In this document: in pieces, positions 42,550 through 51,374 of the stretch
Position numbering within the stretch: position 1 is the first letter of the stretch
How the letters are laid out: every line of letters starts with the position of its first letter
Source: Terriglobus sp. RCC_193
GTDB taxonomy: Bacteria; Acidobacteriota; Terriglobia; Terriglobales; Acidobacteriaceae
Direction of reading: 5' to 3'
Assembly: GCF_041355105.1 (NCBI RefSeq)
Contig: NZ_JBFUPK010000002.1
Coordinates: forward strand, 1,370,037-1,434,036
Length of the DNA: 64,000 nt
Made by a program: the position numbers and the translations under genes
Notes under the pieces: model-generated
What the model was told of the DNA's origin: nothing
Database searches by the model: none
Seen by the model: the letters and a program-made list of their open reading frames with translations, nothing else

Positions 42550-45500
42550 ATGTGTGCAAGCCGTTTCAGCCCGAAGATCCGGGTTATGTGTATCTTTCTG
42601 CTGTTGTTGTCTGCTGTCTTTGCGGTGAGCGAAGCGGTGGCCCAGAGTGTGGCGCTGGTGCCGAATGCTGTGCGTTACGCGGGCATTGGCACGAACAATC
42701 GGGGGTTTAACTCCGACAGTGGGCCAGCGACAACGGTGGCGTTGAATATGCCCTCGGGCATGGCGTTTGATGCCAGCGGCAACCTGATCCTGGCAGACAG
42801 CAGCAACAACTGCGTGCGCCGCGTGGATACCACGTCGTTGCACATGGTGACGACGATTGCGGGTCTTGCAGGCTCCAGCGGATCGGATACCTGTAATGCA
42901 TCGAGCAATGCGGCTCCTTCGTATACGCAGGGTCTGCTGTCGCCAGCGAGTGTGTCCGTTGATGCCGTGGGGAACATCTTCATTGCAGACACGGGACACA
43001 ACTGCGTTCGCGAGCTGCGCGCAGGGCAGACGGGTATTTCGCAGTTAACAACGGTGGCTGGTACTTGCGGCAGCAACAACGGCACGGCTTCTGCGACTCC
43101 TTCGCCGGTTTCGCTGGCGATGGATAGCAATAGCAATCTCTACATCCTGCTGCGCGATACGACCTTTGGCGTGTACCAGGTGTTGCGCTATGCAGCAGGC
43201 AGCGCGAATGGATCGGTGTGTCGTGTGGCGGGCGCGGCTTCGTCGCAGAATGTGTCGCAGTGTTCTGATGTAAGTGCGGCTCCTGCACTGAGCCGTGCCG
43301 CGGGGATTGCGGTTGACCCTGCGAATCAGCTCTACATCGCGGATACGGGAAACAACTGCGTTCGAAAGCTGAACAATGGAACATTCACGTCGGCGTTTGG
43401 TACCTGCGGCAGTTCGTCTTCTGCGGTGATGGGGCCTTCGGCGCTGGCGTTCAGCCAGTCGGGTGCGATGTATGTGGCGTTGACGGATAACAACCAGGTG
43501 GTTCGCTACAACCAGAACACCGGGGAAACGCTGCTGGTAGCGGGCAATCCCAATACGCAGCCCGGAGCGTACGCGGCGACACAGGATGGCGCGGCGGCGA
43601 GTTCGCTGCCTTTGAATGGCCCCGTTGCGCTGGCAGAGGATAGCAACAACAATCTTTACGTTGCGGATGCTGGTAACAGCATTGTGCGCGCGTTACGCAA
43701 TGGCACGCTGTTCCCGACGACGAATGTGGGTCAGACGTCGTCGCAGCAGACACTTACTTTTCAGATCAATACGGCGAGTTCGCTGACCGTGGTTCCGGGA
43801 ACGGATTATGCCGTTGCTTCGGGGTCCGATACATGCACGGGTGTGCAGACTCCGGCGTCTGCAGGCGGGCGCCCAACCTATTGTTCCGTTGGCATTGTGT
43901 TTACACCGACGGCAGCGGGCAAGCGGTATGCTCCGGTGACGATCACCGACCTGACGACCTCCACCGCAGTGAATGCGGGTTTGCAGGGCGTGGGCGTGGG
44001 AGTGATGGCGGAGTTGTTTCCGGGGCAGGCGGGGACGCTTCTCGTCAATTCCGGTACGTTCCAGGATGTCATTCATGACTCGCTGGGAAATCTGTTTGTT
44101 CTTTTCAAGCCGACCGCGGGGCAATGGGAGATTACGCGTGAGCCGCTTGGTGCAGGATCTCCGGCCACGGTGGTGCCGATGGGAGCGGGCCTGCAATCGC
44201 CTGTTGCGATGGGAGTGGATGCTGTTGGCAATTTGTATGTTGCGGATAGTTCAGGAAGCACAGCTTCCACGCCGTCGATTCAGCGGTATGGCGTGGATGG
44301 AAGCGTGAATCGTGACTACATCACCGGGATTGTTGCACCGAAGGCACTGCGCGTGGACGGTTTTGGCAACATGCTGGTGGCTGAGCAGGGAACGGCGAAC
44401 GACATTGTTCGAATTTATGCAGGTGGCGAACGGCAGGTGCTTGCGGGTGGTGGAACGCAGACACCTGCAGAGGGACTGGCTGCAACGGGTGTGCAACTGA
44501 CTTCGCCGTCCGGTGTTGCGATGGGACCGAGCGGGACGGTGTACTTCTCCGATGTCGGTACGCACCTGGTGTATAGCGTCGATGCTTCGGGAATTCTGCA
44601 TGTGATTGCGGGTGGTGGAAGCAGCTTTTCCTCTGTGACAGGCGCGCTGAGTCTTCCGCTGTCCAGTCCGGCTGGACTGGATGTGGATGCTGCCGGTGAT
44701 CTCTTTATCGCGGATACGGGAACGAACAGTGTTTACACGCTGTTCTTTGGTGCTACATCCACGCAGAATGCAGCACGGCTGTTCGGTACAGGGAATGGTT
44801 CGGCTGGATACAGTGGCGATGGCAGCGTGTCGTCGAGCGCTGCGTTGAATGCTCCTGTTGCCGTGACCGCTGCGCCGGATGGCAGAGTGTTTGTTGCGGA
44901 TACGGGCAATGGCCGCGTGCGTTTGGTGACGTTCCCTGGTGGCAGCGTGAATTACGGTACCGTTGCCGTGGGATCGGGGAGAACGCAGAGCCAGATTCTG
45001 TGGAACAACGGGAATGCCCAGCTCATCTCGACAGGGTCGCCGGTAATCAGTAATCCGAAGTTTGTCTACGACGCTACGAGATCAACCTGCGGCTCGGTGT
45101 TGCTGCAGGGCGCTGTTTGCGATATCGCAATCACTTTCGAGCCGACAGCCACGGGCACGCAGAGCGGTACGGCAACCATTGTCAATAATGCGGCGACGTC
45201 GCCGCAGACGATTCAATTGAATGGCAACGTGGTGCCTGCGGCGATCACGGCGTTTACCGCTGCGGCGGAGACGGAAAATTATGGTGGTCCTTATGTTGGC
45301 ACAGTCACCATTGCGACGAATGGCGGGACTGCTCCACAGGGGACGGTGACGTTCACAATCAATGGTACGGTGACGTGCTCTGTTACGGGCAGCTTTAACG
45401 GTTCCGCGACTTGCACGTTGCCGAGTGGGACTCTGCTGCCGGTGCGCGCGACACCGTATCCGGTGAGTGTGACTTTCACCGGCAACTATCCGAACCAGAA

Positions 45501-47175
45501 TGCGACGACGACGCTGACAGAGACACCGCGCGTTTTGACGGCGGTGGTCAACAGCAAGTCGAAGGTGTATCTGCAACCGAACCCGGTGTTGGATGGCACG
45601 CCGAGCGGCCTGCTGAACGGTGTGGGTTCGGACAGCTTCACGGTGACGTATGGCTTTGGCTCAACACCGATCACCACCATGACGACTCCGGGGACTTATA
45701 CCGGTGTCATTGTTGCAACGACGACACCGAACGGTACGACGAATCCGGCGAATTACACCATCAACATAACGCCGGGCAGCTTCACGATTACGAAGGCTGT
45801 GTTGAGTGGCTTTGGCGCCGATCCACAAACGGAAGCTTATGGCGGGGCGTATACCGCGACCGCGACTTATGCACCGGGTGCGGGAGCTGTGCCAGCGGGA
45901 GTGGTGATGTTCCGCACGGGTAGCAAGACGTTGTGCACGGCGACATTCACCACCACGACGGCATCGTGCATGGTGGCAGCGGGAACGAATCTGCAGGCGG
46001 GTAGCTATCCCATCACCGTTTCTTATGAAGGTGACGCGAACTACAACGCGGCAACGGCGAGCGCGACGCTGACCGTGACGCCTGTGCCGTTGACGGTCAG
46101 CGTTGCGAACCAGACGAAAGTGTATGGTGCGGCGGTTCCGAACCTGACGGGGTCGGCCACCGTGAGCGGCCTGGTGAATGGCGATGCAGTAGGATCGACG
46201 ATCGTCCTGACGTACAGCACGACGGTGACGGCTTCGACGCCGATTGGAACGTATCCGAATTCGATTACGGCAGCGGTAAGCGGCAGTTCCGCGGCAAGTT
46301 ATACGATCACGAACACGCCGGGCAGCTTCACGGTGGGCGGTGTGGCGACGACTACGACGTTGACACCGGCAACCAGTTCCGCTGCTGCGGGGGTGCCTGT
46401 GACGTTTACGGCGAAGGTGGCTTCGGCGACTGTGATCCCGACGGGAACGGTGGTGTTTACTGCGGACGGCGTTCTGCTGGGTACGGTGACGCTGGATGCC
46501 AGCGGGTCCGCGAGCCTGACAACGGCCGCGCTGGCGGCGGGGTCGCATGCGATTCGTGCGGCGTACTCCGGCAATGCGAGTTTCGCTTCCAGCTTTGCGA
46601 CGGCTACTGCGACGACGACGGTGCCGGTGGGCAGCTTCACGCTGACATCTACGCCGGATGCGCAGTACATCCGCGGCCCGGGCAACAAGACGTTCACCGT
46701 GACGCTGACATCGCAGGGTGGATTTGCAGGGACGGTGGCGCTGACATGTTCCGGCCTTCCGGTGGATGCTACATGCGCGTTGAATCCTGTTTCCGTGGCA
46801 CTGACCGCAGGCAGTACGTCGACGATTACGGTGACAACGACGACCACCGCCGCCGATACGAGTGTGGCTGCGAATCATCGGTCGACGTCCGCGGGGAACT
46901 GGCCGGGTGCGCTTGTGATTTCCGCAGCGGCTGCCTTCCCGATGCAACTGACGGGCCTCGGCATGATGGTTGCCGGTATCGGGCGTCGCCGCAAATTTGG
47001 GCGGAAACACTGGCTGCTGCTGCTTCTGTTGTCTGTCGGGCTGCCTGGCATGATGGGCTGCGGTGCTTCTAACGCGACGTATCACATCTATCCTGTGACA
47101 GTGACAGGAACCAGTGTGGGAGGCGGCCCTGCGCCTGCCTCGACCACTGTGTATCTCGCGGTGGGAACGCCGTAG
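42550..47175 (+). CDS. Giant secreted NHL/Ig-like/MBG-repeat protein
   Basis: The 1541-residue protein has a signal segment (residues 13-35) and then NHL-type propeller units, each with a DSNNNLYVADAGNS-like motif, up to about residue 790. One anchor-type beta domain, several MBG-like units (TKVYGAAVPNLTGSA) and an Ig-like repeat (TSSAAAGVPVTFTAKVA) follow. Near the C-terminus are a TM segment and LLLLLLSVGLPGMMGCG, a possible lipobox or anchor. Such proteins are typical of Acidobacteria and probably mediate surface adhesion or matrix binding. AAGGA precedes the ATG. It ends 139 nt before the OmpA-like gene. Confidence 0.85.
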   Translation: MCASRFSPKIRVMCIFLLLLSAVFAVSEAVAQSVALVPNAVRYAGIGTNNRGFNSDSGPATTVALNMPSGMAFDASGNLILADSSNNCVRRVDTTSLHMVTTIAGLAGSSGSDTCNASSNAAPSYTQGLLSPASVSVDAVGNIFIADTGHNCVRELRAGQTGISQLTTVAGTCGSNNGTASATPSPVSLAMDSNSNLYILLRDTTFGVYQVLRYAAGSANGSVCRVAGAASSQNVSQCSDVSAAPALSRAAGIAVDPANQLYIADTGNNCVRKLNNGTFTSAFGTCGSSSSAVMGPSALAFSQSGAMYVALTDNNQVVRYNQNTGETLLVAGNPNTQPGAYAATQDGAAASSLPLNGPVALAEDSNNNLYVADAGNSIVRALRNGTLFPTTNVGQTSSQQTLTFQINTASSLTVVPGTDYAVASGSDTCTGVQTPASAGGRPTYCSVGIVFTPTAAGKRYAPVTITDLTTSTAVNAGLQGVGVGVMAELFPGQAGTLLVNSGTFQDVIHDSLGNLFVLFKPTAGQWEITREPLGAGSPATVVPMGAGLQSPVAMGVDAVGNLYVADSSGSTASTPSIQRYGVDGSVNRDYITGIVAPKALRVDGFGNMLVAEQGTANDIVRIYAGGERQVLAGGGTQTPAEGLAATGVQLTSPSGVAMGPSGTVYFSDVGTHLVYSVDASGILHVIAGGGSSFSSVTGALSLPLSSPAGLDVDAAGDLFIADTGTNSVYTLFFGATSTQNAARLFGTGNGSAGYSGDGSVSSSAALNAPVAVTAAPDGRVFVADTGNGRVRLVTFPGGSVNYGTVAVGSGRTQSQILWNNGNAQLISTGSPVISNPKFVYDATRSTCGSVLLQGAVCDIAITFEPTATGTQSGTATIVNNAATSPQTIQLNGNVVPAAITAFTAAAETENYGGPYVGTVTIATNGGTAPQGTVTFTINGTVTCSVTGSFNGSATCTLPSGTLLPVRATPYPVSVTFTGNYPNQNATTTLTETPRVLTAVVNSKSKVYLQPNPVLDGTPSGLLNGVGSDSFTVTYGFGSTPITTMTTPGTYTGVIVATTTPNGTTNPANYTINITPGSFTITKAVLSGFGADPQTEAYGGAYTATATYAPGAGAVPAGVVMFRTGSKTLCTATFTTTTASCMVAAGTNLQAGSYPITVSYEGDANYNAATASATLTVTPVPLTVSVANQTKVYGAAVPNLTGSATVSGLVNGDAVGSTIVLTYSTTVTASTPIGTYPNSITAAVSGSSAASYTITNTPGSFTVGGVATTTTLTPATSSAAAGVPVTFTAKVASATVIPTGTVVFTADGVLLGTVTLDASGSASLTTAALAAGSHAIRAAYSGNASFASSFATATATTTVPVGSFTLTSTPDAQYIRGPGNKTFTVTLTSQGGFAGTVALTCSGLPVDATCALNPVSVALTAGSTSTITVTTTTTAADTSVAANHRSTSAGNWPGALVISAAAAFPMQLTGLGMMVAGIGRRRKFGRKHWLLLLLLSVGLPGMMGCGASNATYHIYPVTVTGTSVGGGPAPASTTVYLAVGTP

Positions 47176-47314
47176 TGTGACCTGCGGCGTTCGTTCTTTA
47201 GAGCGTCGCAACAATTTTCTTGAGAGAGCGAGCCCCGACTCTCGAATGACTCGCTTCGCGAGCGGTTATGGGGCAGCGGAAGATGACGATTCCGCATGTG
47301 GAGGTAAGGGTTTG

Positions 47315-48946
47315 ATGCAAGTGCGCTTGTTCCGCCAATTTGGCGCTGCTGTTCTGGCATGTGCCAGCGTGTTTCTTGTTCCGGGTGCCGATGCGCAGGC
47401 GCTTCCTACGGTGAGCCACCTGCCGGTAAGGACTTCGCGCGTGGAACTGTATGGTGCGTACTCTTATTTCCATCCAGTGCAGGCCGATATTCACGAGTTT
47501 TATCTGCAGCCCGTGAACACGGGTGCAATTGCCGGTGTGAACGTTTATTTCAATCGGTTTCTCGGCGTGCAGGCGGAGGGCACCTTCAGTACGAGCAGCC
47601 CGAACGGCTCCAATGTCTGCATGGGCACGGTGCAGGCGGGGCCGGTGATGCGTTTTCAGATGCGTCATGTGGTTCCGTTTGTGCATGCCACCGCGGGTGG
47701 AGCGAAGTCCGGTGGGCCGGTGTTTCAATCGTGCGCGTGGGGCTGGGGTGCAACGGGCGGTCTCGGTATGGATTATGTGCTGCCTGGGTTTCAAGAGCGG
47801 CTGGCGATCCGTCCGATCCAGGCGGACTACGAGTTCAATCATGTGGACCACGGTCCGCTGGTGTTGCCGGGCGGCTTTGACGGTGGCTTGATGAAGATGA
47901 ATGCCTATCGGCTTTCCGCGGGTGTGGTGCTGCGGTTGGGCAATGTGACTCCGCCTGCGGCGCTGGGCATGTCATGCGATGTTACGCCGGGCGATGTGAA
48001 TGCCGGTGAGCCGATCACAGGGAAGTCCGAGAGCATCCACCAGAATCCGCACAAGAAGACGACGTACACATGGCATACGAACGGCGGCAAGTTGTCCGGA
48101 ACGGGCGACACGGTGCAGATCGATACGACCGGGCTTGCGCCCGGGAACTATGTGTTGACGGGCCGTATGGAACAGGGGCGGTTGCCGGAGCAGCAGGCGG
48201 AATGCAATGCGCACTTTGCGGTGAAGGCCGTTTTGACGCCGCTGTCGGTTACGTGTTCGGCGAGTCCGTATTCGGTGCATCCCGGCGATAGCGTGGCGAT
48301 TGCGTCGACGGTGCCGAGCCCGGAAAGTTACGGTGGACTGATGTATGGCTACACAACATCGGCCGGTACGGTTCGCGGTGTTGGGCCGACGGCAACGTTG
48401 AATACTTCCGGTGCACCGACGGGGACGATTACCGTGACCTGCACGGTCCGGGAGGATGGGGGCAAGACAGCAACATCGAACACCACGGTGCAGGTGCTTC
48501 CGGCAGTGTTGCCGCCTGCTCCGCAAACACAGGCGCTGTGCACGATTGCATTTGATCGGGACAAGAAGCGGCCAGCGCGTGTGGACAACGAAGCGAAGGG
48601 ATGCCTGGATGACATTGCGTTGTCGCTGCAGCGGCAGAGCGATGCTCACCTGGTGATTGTGGGGTCGCGTGATGGGACGGAATCTCCGGATGTGGCGGCG
48701 GAGCGCAGTGTGAATACCAAGCTGTATCTGACGCAGGAGAAGGGGATCGATTCGTCGCGGATTCAGCTTCGCACGGGCGATACCGCGGGACGTCGAGTTT
48801 CACAGACGCTGGTTCCGGCGGGCGCGACCTTCGATCAGACCGGGACGACCAACGTGGAGGAGTCGTCGGTGAAGAGCTCCGGTCAGCCTTACGCGACGTC
48901 GAAGAAATTGTGGAAGCTGAAGCTGAAGCCGAAGAAAAAGAAGTAA
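47315..48946 (+). CDS. Outer-membrane barrel protein with OmpA-like C-terminal domain
   Basis: The 543-residue protein has a signal peptide (ending GADAQ), an N-terminal beta-barrel region (residues 30-210, RVELYGAYSYF to AYRLSAGVVLRLG), two Ig-like or PKD-like beta domains with Cys pairs, and a C-terminal OmpA-type domain (TIAFDRDKKRPARVDNEA to DSSRIQLRTGD) that would bind peptidoglycan. It ends KLKPKKKK. The start is ATG 47315 with GGAGGT 9 nt upstream. It could be co-expressed with the giant surface protein and link the outer membrane to the wall. Confidence 0.85.
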   Translation: MQVRLFRQFGAAVLACASVFLVPGADAQALPTVSHLPVRTSRVELYGAYSYFHPVQADIHEFYLQPVNTGAIAGVNVYFNRFLGVQAEGTFSTSSPNGSNVCMGTVQAGPVMRFQMRHVVPFVHATAGGAKSGGPVFQSCAWGWGATGGLGMDYVLPGFQERLAIRPIQADYEFNHVDHGPLVLPGGFDGGLMKMNAYRLSAGVVLRLGNVTPPAALGMSCDVTPGDVNAGEPITGKSESIHQNPHKKTTYTWHTNGGKLSGTGDTVQIDTTGLAPGNYVLTGRMEQGRLPEQQAECNAHFAVKAVLTPLSVTCSASPYSVHPGDSVAIASTVPSPESYGGLMYGYTTSAGTVRGVGPTATLNTSGAPTGTITVTCTVREDGGKTATSNTTVQVLPAVLPPAPQTQALCTIAFDRDKKRPARVDNEAKGCLDDIALSLQRQSDAHLVIVGSRDGTESPDVAAERSVNTKLYLTQEKGIDSSRIQLRTGDTAGRRVSQTLVPAGATFDQTGTTNVEESSVKSSGQPYATSKKLWKLKLKPKKKK

Positions 48947-48970
48947 AACGGGTCGTTGCAGTGCGGTTGG

Positions 48971-48998
48971 AAGGGAGGGGGCTTCGGCCCCCTCCCTT
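48971..48998 (+). terminator. Rho-independent terminator after the OmpA-like gene
   Basis: The 12-bp perfect stem AAGGGAGGGGGC / GCCCCCTCCCTT has a TTCG loop, followed by TTGTTCTG. It is 25 nt past the stop. Confidence 0.85.
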
Positions 48999-49103
48999 TT
49001 GTTCTGTAGGCCGTTAGGGCGGCAAAACTCTGGTACACTAAGCAGGTTGGCTGCTGAGGCGATCAGGCCCCTCGGCTCCTTTGCCAATCGATCCACCTTG
49101 CAT

Positions 49104-49180
49104 CGGGGAGTGGCTCAGCCTGGTAGAGCACCTGGTTCGGGACCAGGGGGTCGGAGGTTCGAATCCTCTCTCCCCGACCA
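49104..49180 (+). tRNA. tRNA-Pro (anticodon CGG)
   Basis: The 77-nt cloverleaf has acceptor CGGGGAG / CTCCCCG, D-arm GCTC...GAGC, anticodon stem CCTGG / CCAGG around loop TTCGGGA (anticodon CGG), T-arm GGAGG-TTCGAAT-CCTCT and a genomically encoded CCA end. It reads the proline codon CCG. Confidence 0.96.
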
Positions 49181-49189
49181 TCTTTTTGT

Positions 49190-49217
49190 GAAAGGGCTAC
49201 CTTCGGGTAGCCCTTTC
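49190..49217 (+). terminator. Terminator after tRNA-Pro
   Basis: The 12-bp stem GAAAGGGCTACC / GGTAGCCCTTTC has a TTCG loop, 9 nt after the tRNA. Confidence 0.8.
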
Positions 49218-49222
49218 TGCTG

Positions 49223-49415
49223 TTTGGGTGTGCCTGGGATAGGGCGGGCCTTTGGCCCTTGGTCCTCAGGGGTGGCCCCTACCTGGGCCTTCGGTCCAGG
49301 CTAATATCGCGTCGCGCCTTTGGCGCTTAAATCTATCTTTGACCTTAAATCTATCTTTGGCCTTAAAGCTATCTTTGGCCTTAACCTATCTTTTCTTTGG
49401 CGCTTAACCTATCGC
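49223..49415. repeat. Hairpin cluster and 18-nt tandem repeats downstream of tRNA-Pro
   Basis: First come small palindromes with TTTGG or CTTCGG centres (GGCGGGCC/GGCCC type, TGGGCC-TTC-GGTCCA, GCGCC-TTT-GGCGC). Then come three 18-nt units starting CTTAAATCTATCTTTG (49326-49343, 49344-49361, 49362-49379) and two degenerate units to about 49415. In frame they would encode a hexapeptide repeat, but no start or RBS supports translation. The cluster sits between the tRNA and gluQ. Confidence 0.7.
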
Positions 49416-49447
49416 GTCGCGTCTTCAGGGCTTGAACCGTTTGGCAA

Positions 49448-50296
49448 TCAGGGGATGTTTGTGAAGGCCATTTTGCGGACCTCTTCGGGCGCCAGGCCCG
49501 ATTCGCGGAGATGACGGAGGCTGCGGGCGGCATCGCGTTTGGCCAGTCGTTCGCCGTGTTCGTTGCGCATGAGTTCTACGTGGGCGTAGGCCGGGATGGG
49601 GTGGCCGAGAGCGCGGAGGAGCAGAATCTGCCTTGCGGTGGAGCGGAGCAGGTCGCGACCGCGAACCACTTCCGTGATCTGCATGGCTGCGTCGTCTACT
49701 ACGCAGGCAAGCTGGTAGCTGGGAACGCCGTCGCGGCGCATCACTACGAAGTCTCCGAAGTCGTGTCCGGCAACGAATGTTTGGGGGCCGAGCAGGGCGT
49801 CGTGAAAGCGAATTTCTTCACCGTCGGTTACACGGAATCGCCATGTGGCAATTTCGTCTGACTGCGGATTTCTTTCACGGCAGGTGCCGGGGTAGATTGG
49901 CTCGTCTTCGTCTTCCGCATGTGGCGCGTGCGGTGCGGCGAGGAGGTCTTTTCGCGAACAGACGCAGGGATACAGGAAGCCGGTCCTGCGTAATTGATGG
50001 AAGGCGGCTGTGTAGAGTGAGCCACGCCGGCTTTGCGCATAGGGGCCGAAGCTACCTGTTTCCGTGCCGTCAGGCTGCGGGCCTTCGGCCCAGTGGATGC
50101 CGAGCCAGGCAATATCTTCCAGCATGGCTTGGACAAATTCGGAGCGGGAACGTTGCGTGTCCAGATCGTCGTTGCGCAGGATCAGCGTTCCGGCTGCGGC
50201 GCGTTTTGCAGCGATGAGAAACGTGCGTGCATGGCCAAGATGCAGAAGCCCGGTGGGCGAAGGCGCAAGTCTGCCACGATAGGGCTTGCCGGTCAT
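49448..50296 (-). CDS. gluQ: Glutamyl-Q tRNA(Asp) synthetase
   Basis: The 282-residue protein is a truncated class I synthetase that charges queuosine in tRNA-Asp with glutamate rather than charging a 3' end. It has HLGHAR (HIGH motif), LAKRD (KMSKS-like), and the zinc site CVCS...YPGTCR. Its lack of the anticodon-binding domain and length under 300 separate it from GltX. It is 60 nt downstream of an outer-membrane gene on the same strand with a terminator-like hairpin between. Confidence 0.93.
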   Translation of the reverse strand: MTGKPYRGRLAPSPTGLLHLGHARTFLIAAKRAAAGTLILRNDDLDTQRSRSEFVQAMLEDIAWLGIHWAEGPQPDGTETGSFGPYAQSRRGSLYTAAFHQLRRTGFLYPCVCSRKDLLAAPHAPHAEDEDEPIYPGTCRERNPQSDEIATWRFRVTDGEEIRFHDALLGPQTFVAGHDFGDFVVMRRDGVPSYQLACVVDDAAMQITEVVRGRDLLRSTARQILLLRALGHPIPAYAHVELMRNEHGERLAKRDAARSLRHLRESGLAPEEVRKMAFTNIP

Positions 50297-50308
50297 GTAT
50301 TCAGAATA

Positions 50309-50333
50309 AAAGGGCCGCGCACGGCAGCCCTTT
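50309..50333 (-). terminator. Terminator-like hairpin between the OMP gene and gluQ
   Basis: The stem AAAGGGC / GCCCTTT spans 50309-50333 with an imperfect GC-rich inner part. On the minus strand it is followed by TTTTATTC, so it may end the outer-membrane-protein transcript. Confidence 0.55.
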
Positions 50334-50356
50334 CTGTTTCAGTCTGGCTGCAGGCG

Positions 50357-51256
50357 TCAGAAGCGATATCCCACACCGAAGGAAAGTACCGGGAAGAAGG
50401 ATGCATAGCTGAGATTGTTGTTCTGCCGCGCAGTGAAGCGTTGCAGATCCTTTTGGAAGTCGACATCGAGATTTACCTTTTGGCATCCGATGGCGGGTGG
50501 TTGCGATGGATCGCAGGCTGATCCTGAGAAATTGATCTTCAGGTCAGGCTGCCCAAGGTAATAAAAGCCAAGTTCTACCGGAAACGACCAGTGCGAGCCG
50601 AGACGCCGCGGGGCAAGGTTGCCGTAGCCAATGGTGAGTCCGGGAGCAACTTTACGCACGCTCACTTCCGCGGAACCGTGAAGTGGATCGGTTGCGCTGG
50701 ATACGTAGTCGCCGCCGCTCAGGCTGATCTGTTGTCCAGAGGGCACAATGACGGTGACGTCTGCGGAGGTCTGCACGCCGAAGTACAACTGGGGACTGAT
50801 ATGGAAGCCATGATGGCTCCAGGGAAAGTAGTCGAGGCTGGCGTGGCCACCGCCAAGCTTCATGCTGGCATCCACCTGAGCGCCATCGCTGGTAAAGGTG
50901 TCTTCAAAGCGAAAGTAACCACCGCCCGCGCGGACATTGAAGTGCTGCGCGATGGGTTCGGCAATCTCCAGACCGATACCGTTGATGCCTACGGCCAGTC
51001 CCAGGCCGGGATGCTTCCATAGTTCTGAAGTAGGGATGTAGCCGCCTTTGCCTTTCTTTTCAGCAGTGGGCGGAACGGTGCTGGTGATGGTGCTGCCGTT
51101 TTGCTGATCCTGCGCGTTTGCCGAGGTCAGACTGCTGGAACTGCCAACGATGGCAGGGGCCAGAGCATACGCAGCGTGTCCCTGTGCCACGGCATGCAAG
51201 GCGGGTATAAGCAGAGAAATGGAGCATACCAGGCCGAAGCGCTGGACCAGATTCAC
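50357..51256 (-). CDS. Predicted outer-membrane beta-barrel protein
   Basis: The 299-residue protein has a signal peptide (to HAVAQ or so), a low-complexity S/T/P spacer (residues 35-70), a barrel of alternating residues (GGGYFRFEDTF, LYFGVQTSADVTV, FPVELGFYYLGQ), and ends FGVGYRF with the C-terminal Phe used for outer-membrane insertion. The start is GTG with AGGAGG 5 nt upstream, a strong site. Function unknown. It is probably transcribed separately from gluQ. Confidence 0.75.
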   Translation of the reverse strand: MNLVQRFGLVCSISLLIPALHAVAQGHAAYALAPAIVGSSSSLTSANAQDQQNGSTITSTVPPTAEKKGKGGYIPTSELWKHPGLGLAVGINGIGLEIAEPIAQHFNVRAGGGYFRFEDTFTSDGAQVDASMKLGGGHASLDYFPWSHHGFHISPQLYFGVQTSADVTVIVPSGQQISLSGGDYVSSATDPLHGSAEVSVRKVAPGLTIGYGNLAPRRLGSHWSFPVELGFYYLGQPDLKINFSGSACDPSQPPAIGCQKVNLDVDFQKDLQRFTARQNNNLSYASFFPVLSFGVGYRF

Positions 51257-51374
51257 AGGGGCCTCCTGAGCTGTGAGATTTAATTGTTCACAGCTTTGTC
51301 GGATTCATGATTTTTGCGGAACAGGCTTCACCGTACCACTGACATGCTGCCGATGCATCCCCCATGTGGGAATT

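Noticed and set aside
45661-47214. Long open frame of 517 codons on the minus strand
   Set aside because: It lies fully on the plus-strand giant surface protein, is Arg/His/Cys-rich and low in complexity, as expected of an antisense shadow in a GC-rich gene.
49326-49415. Possible CRISPR array
   Set aside because: The units are 18 nt and directly abutting without unique spacers; no cas genes are in the window.
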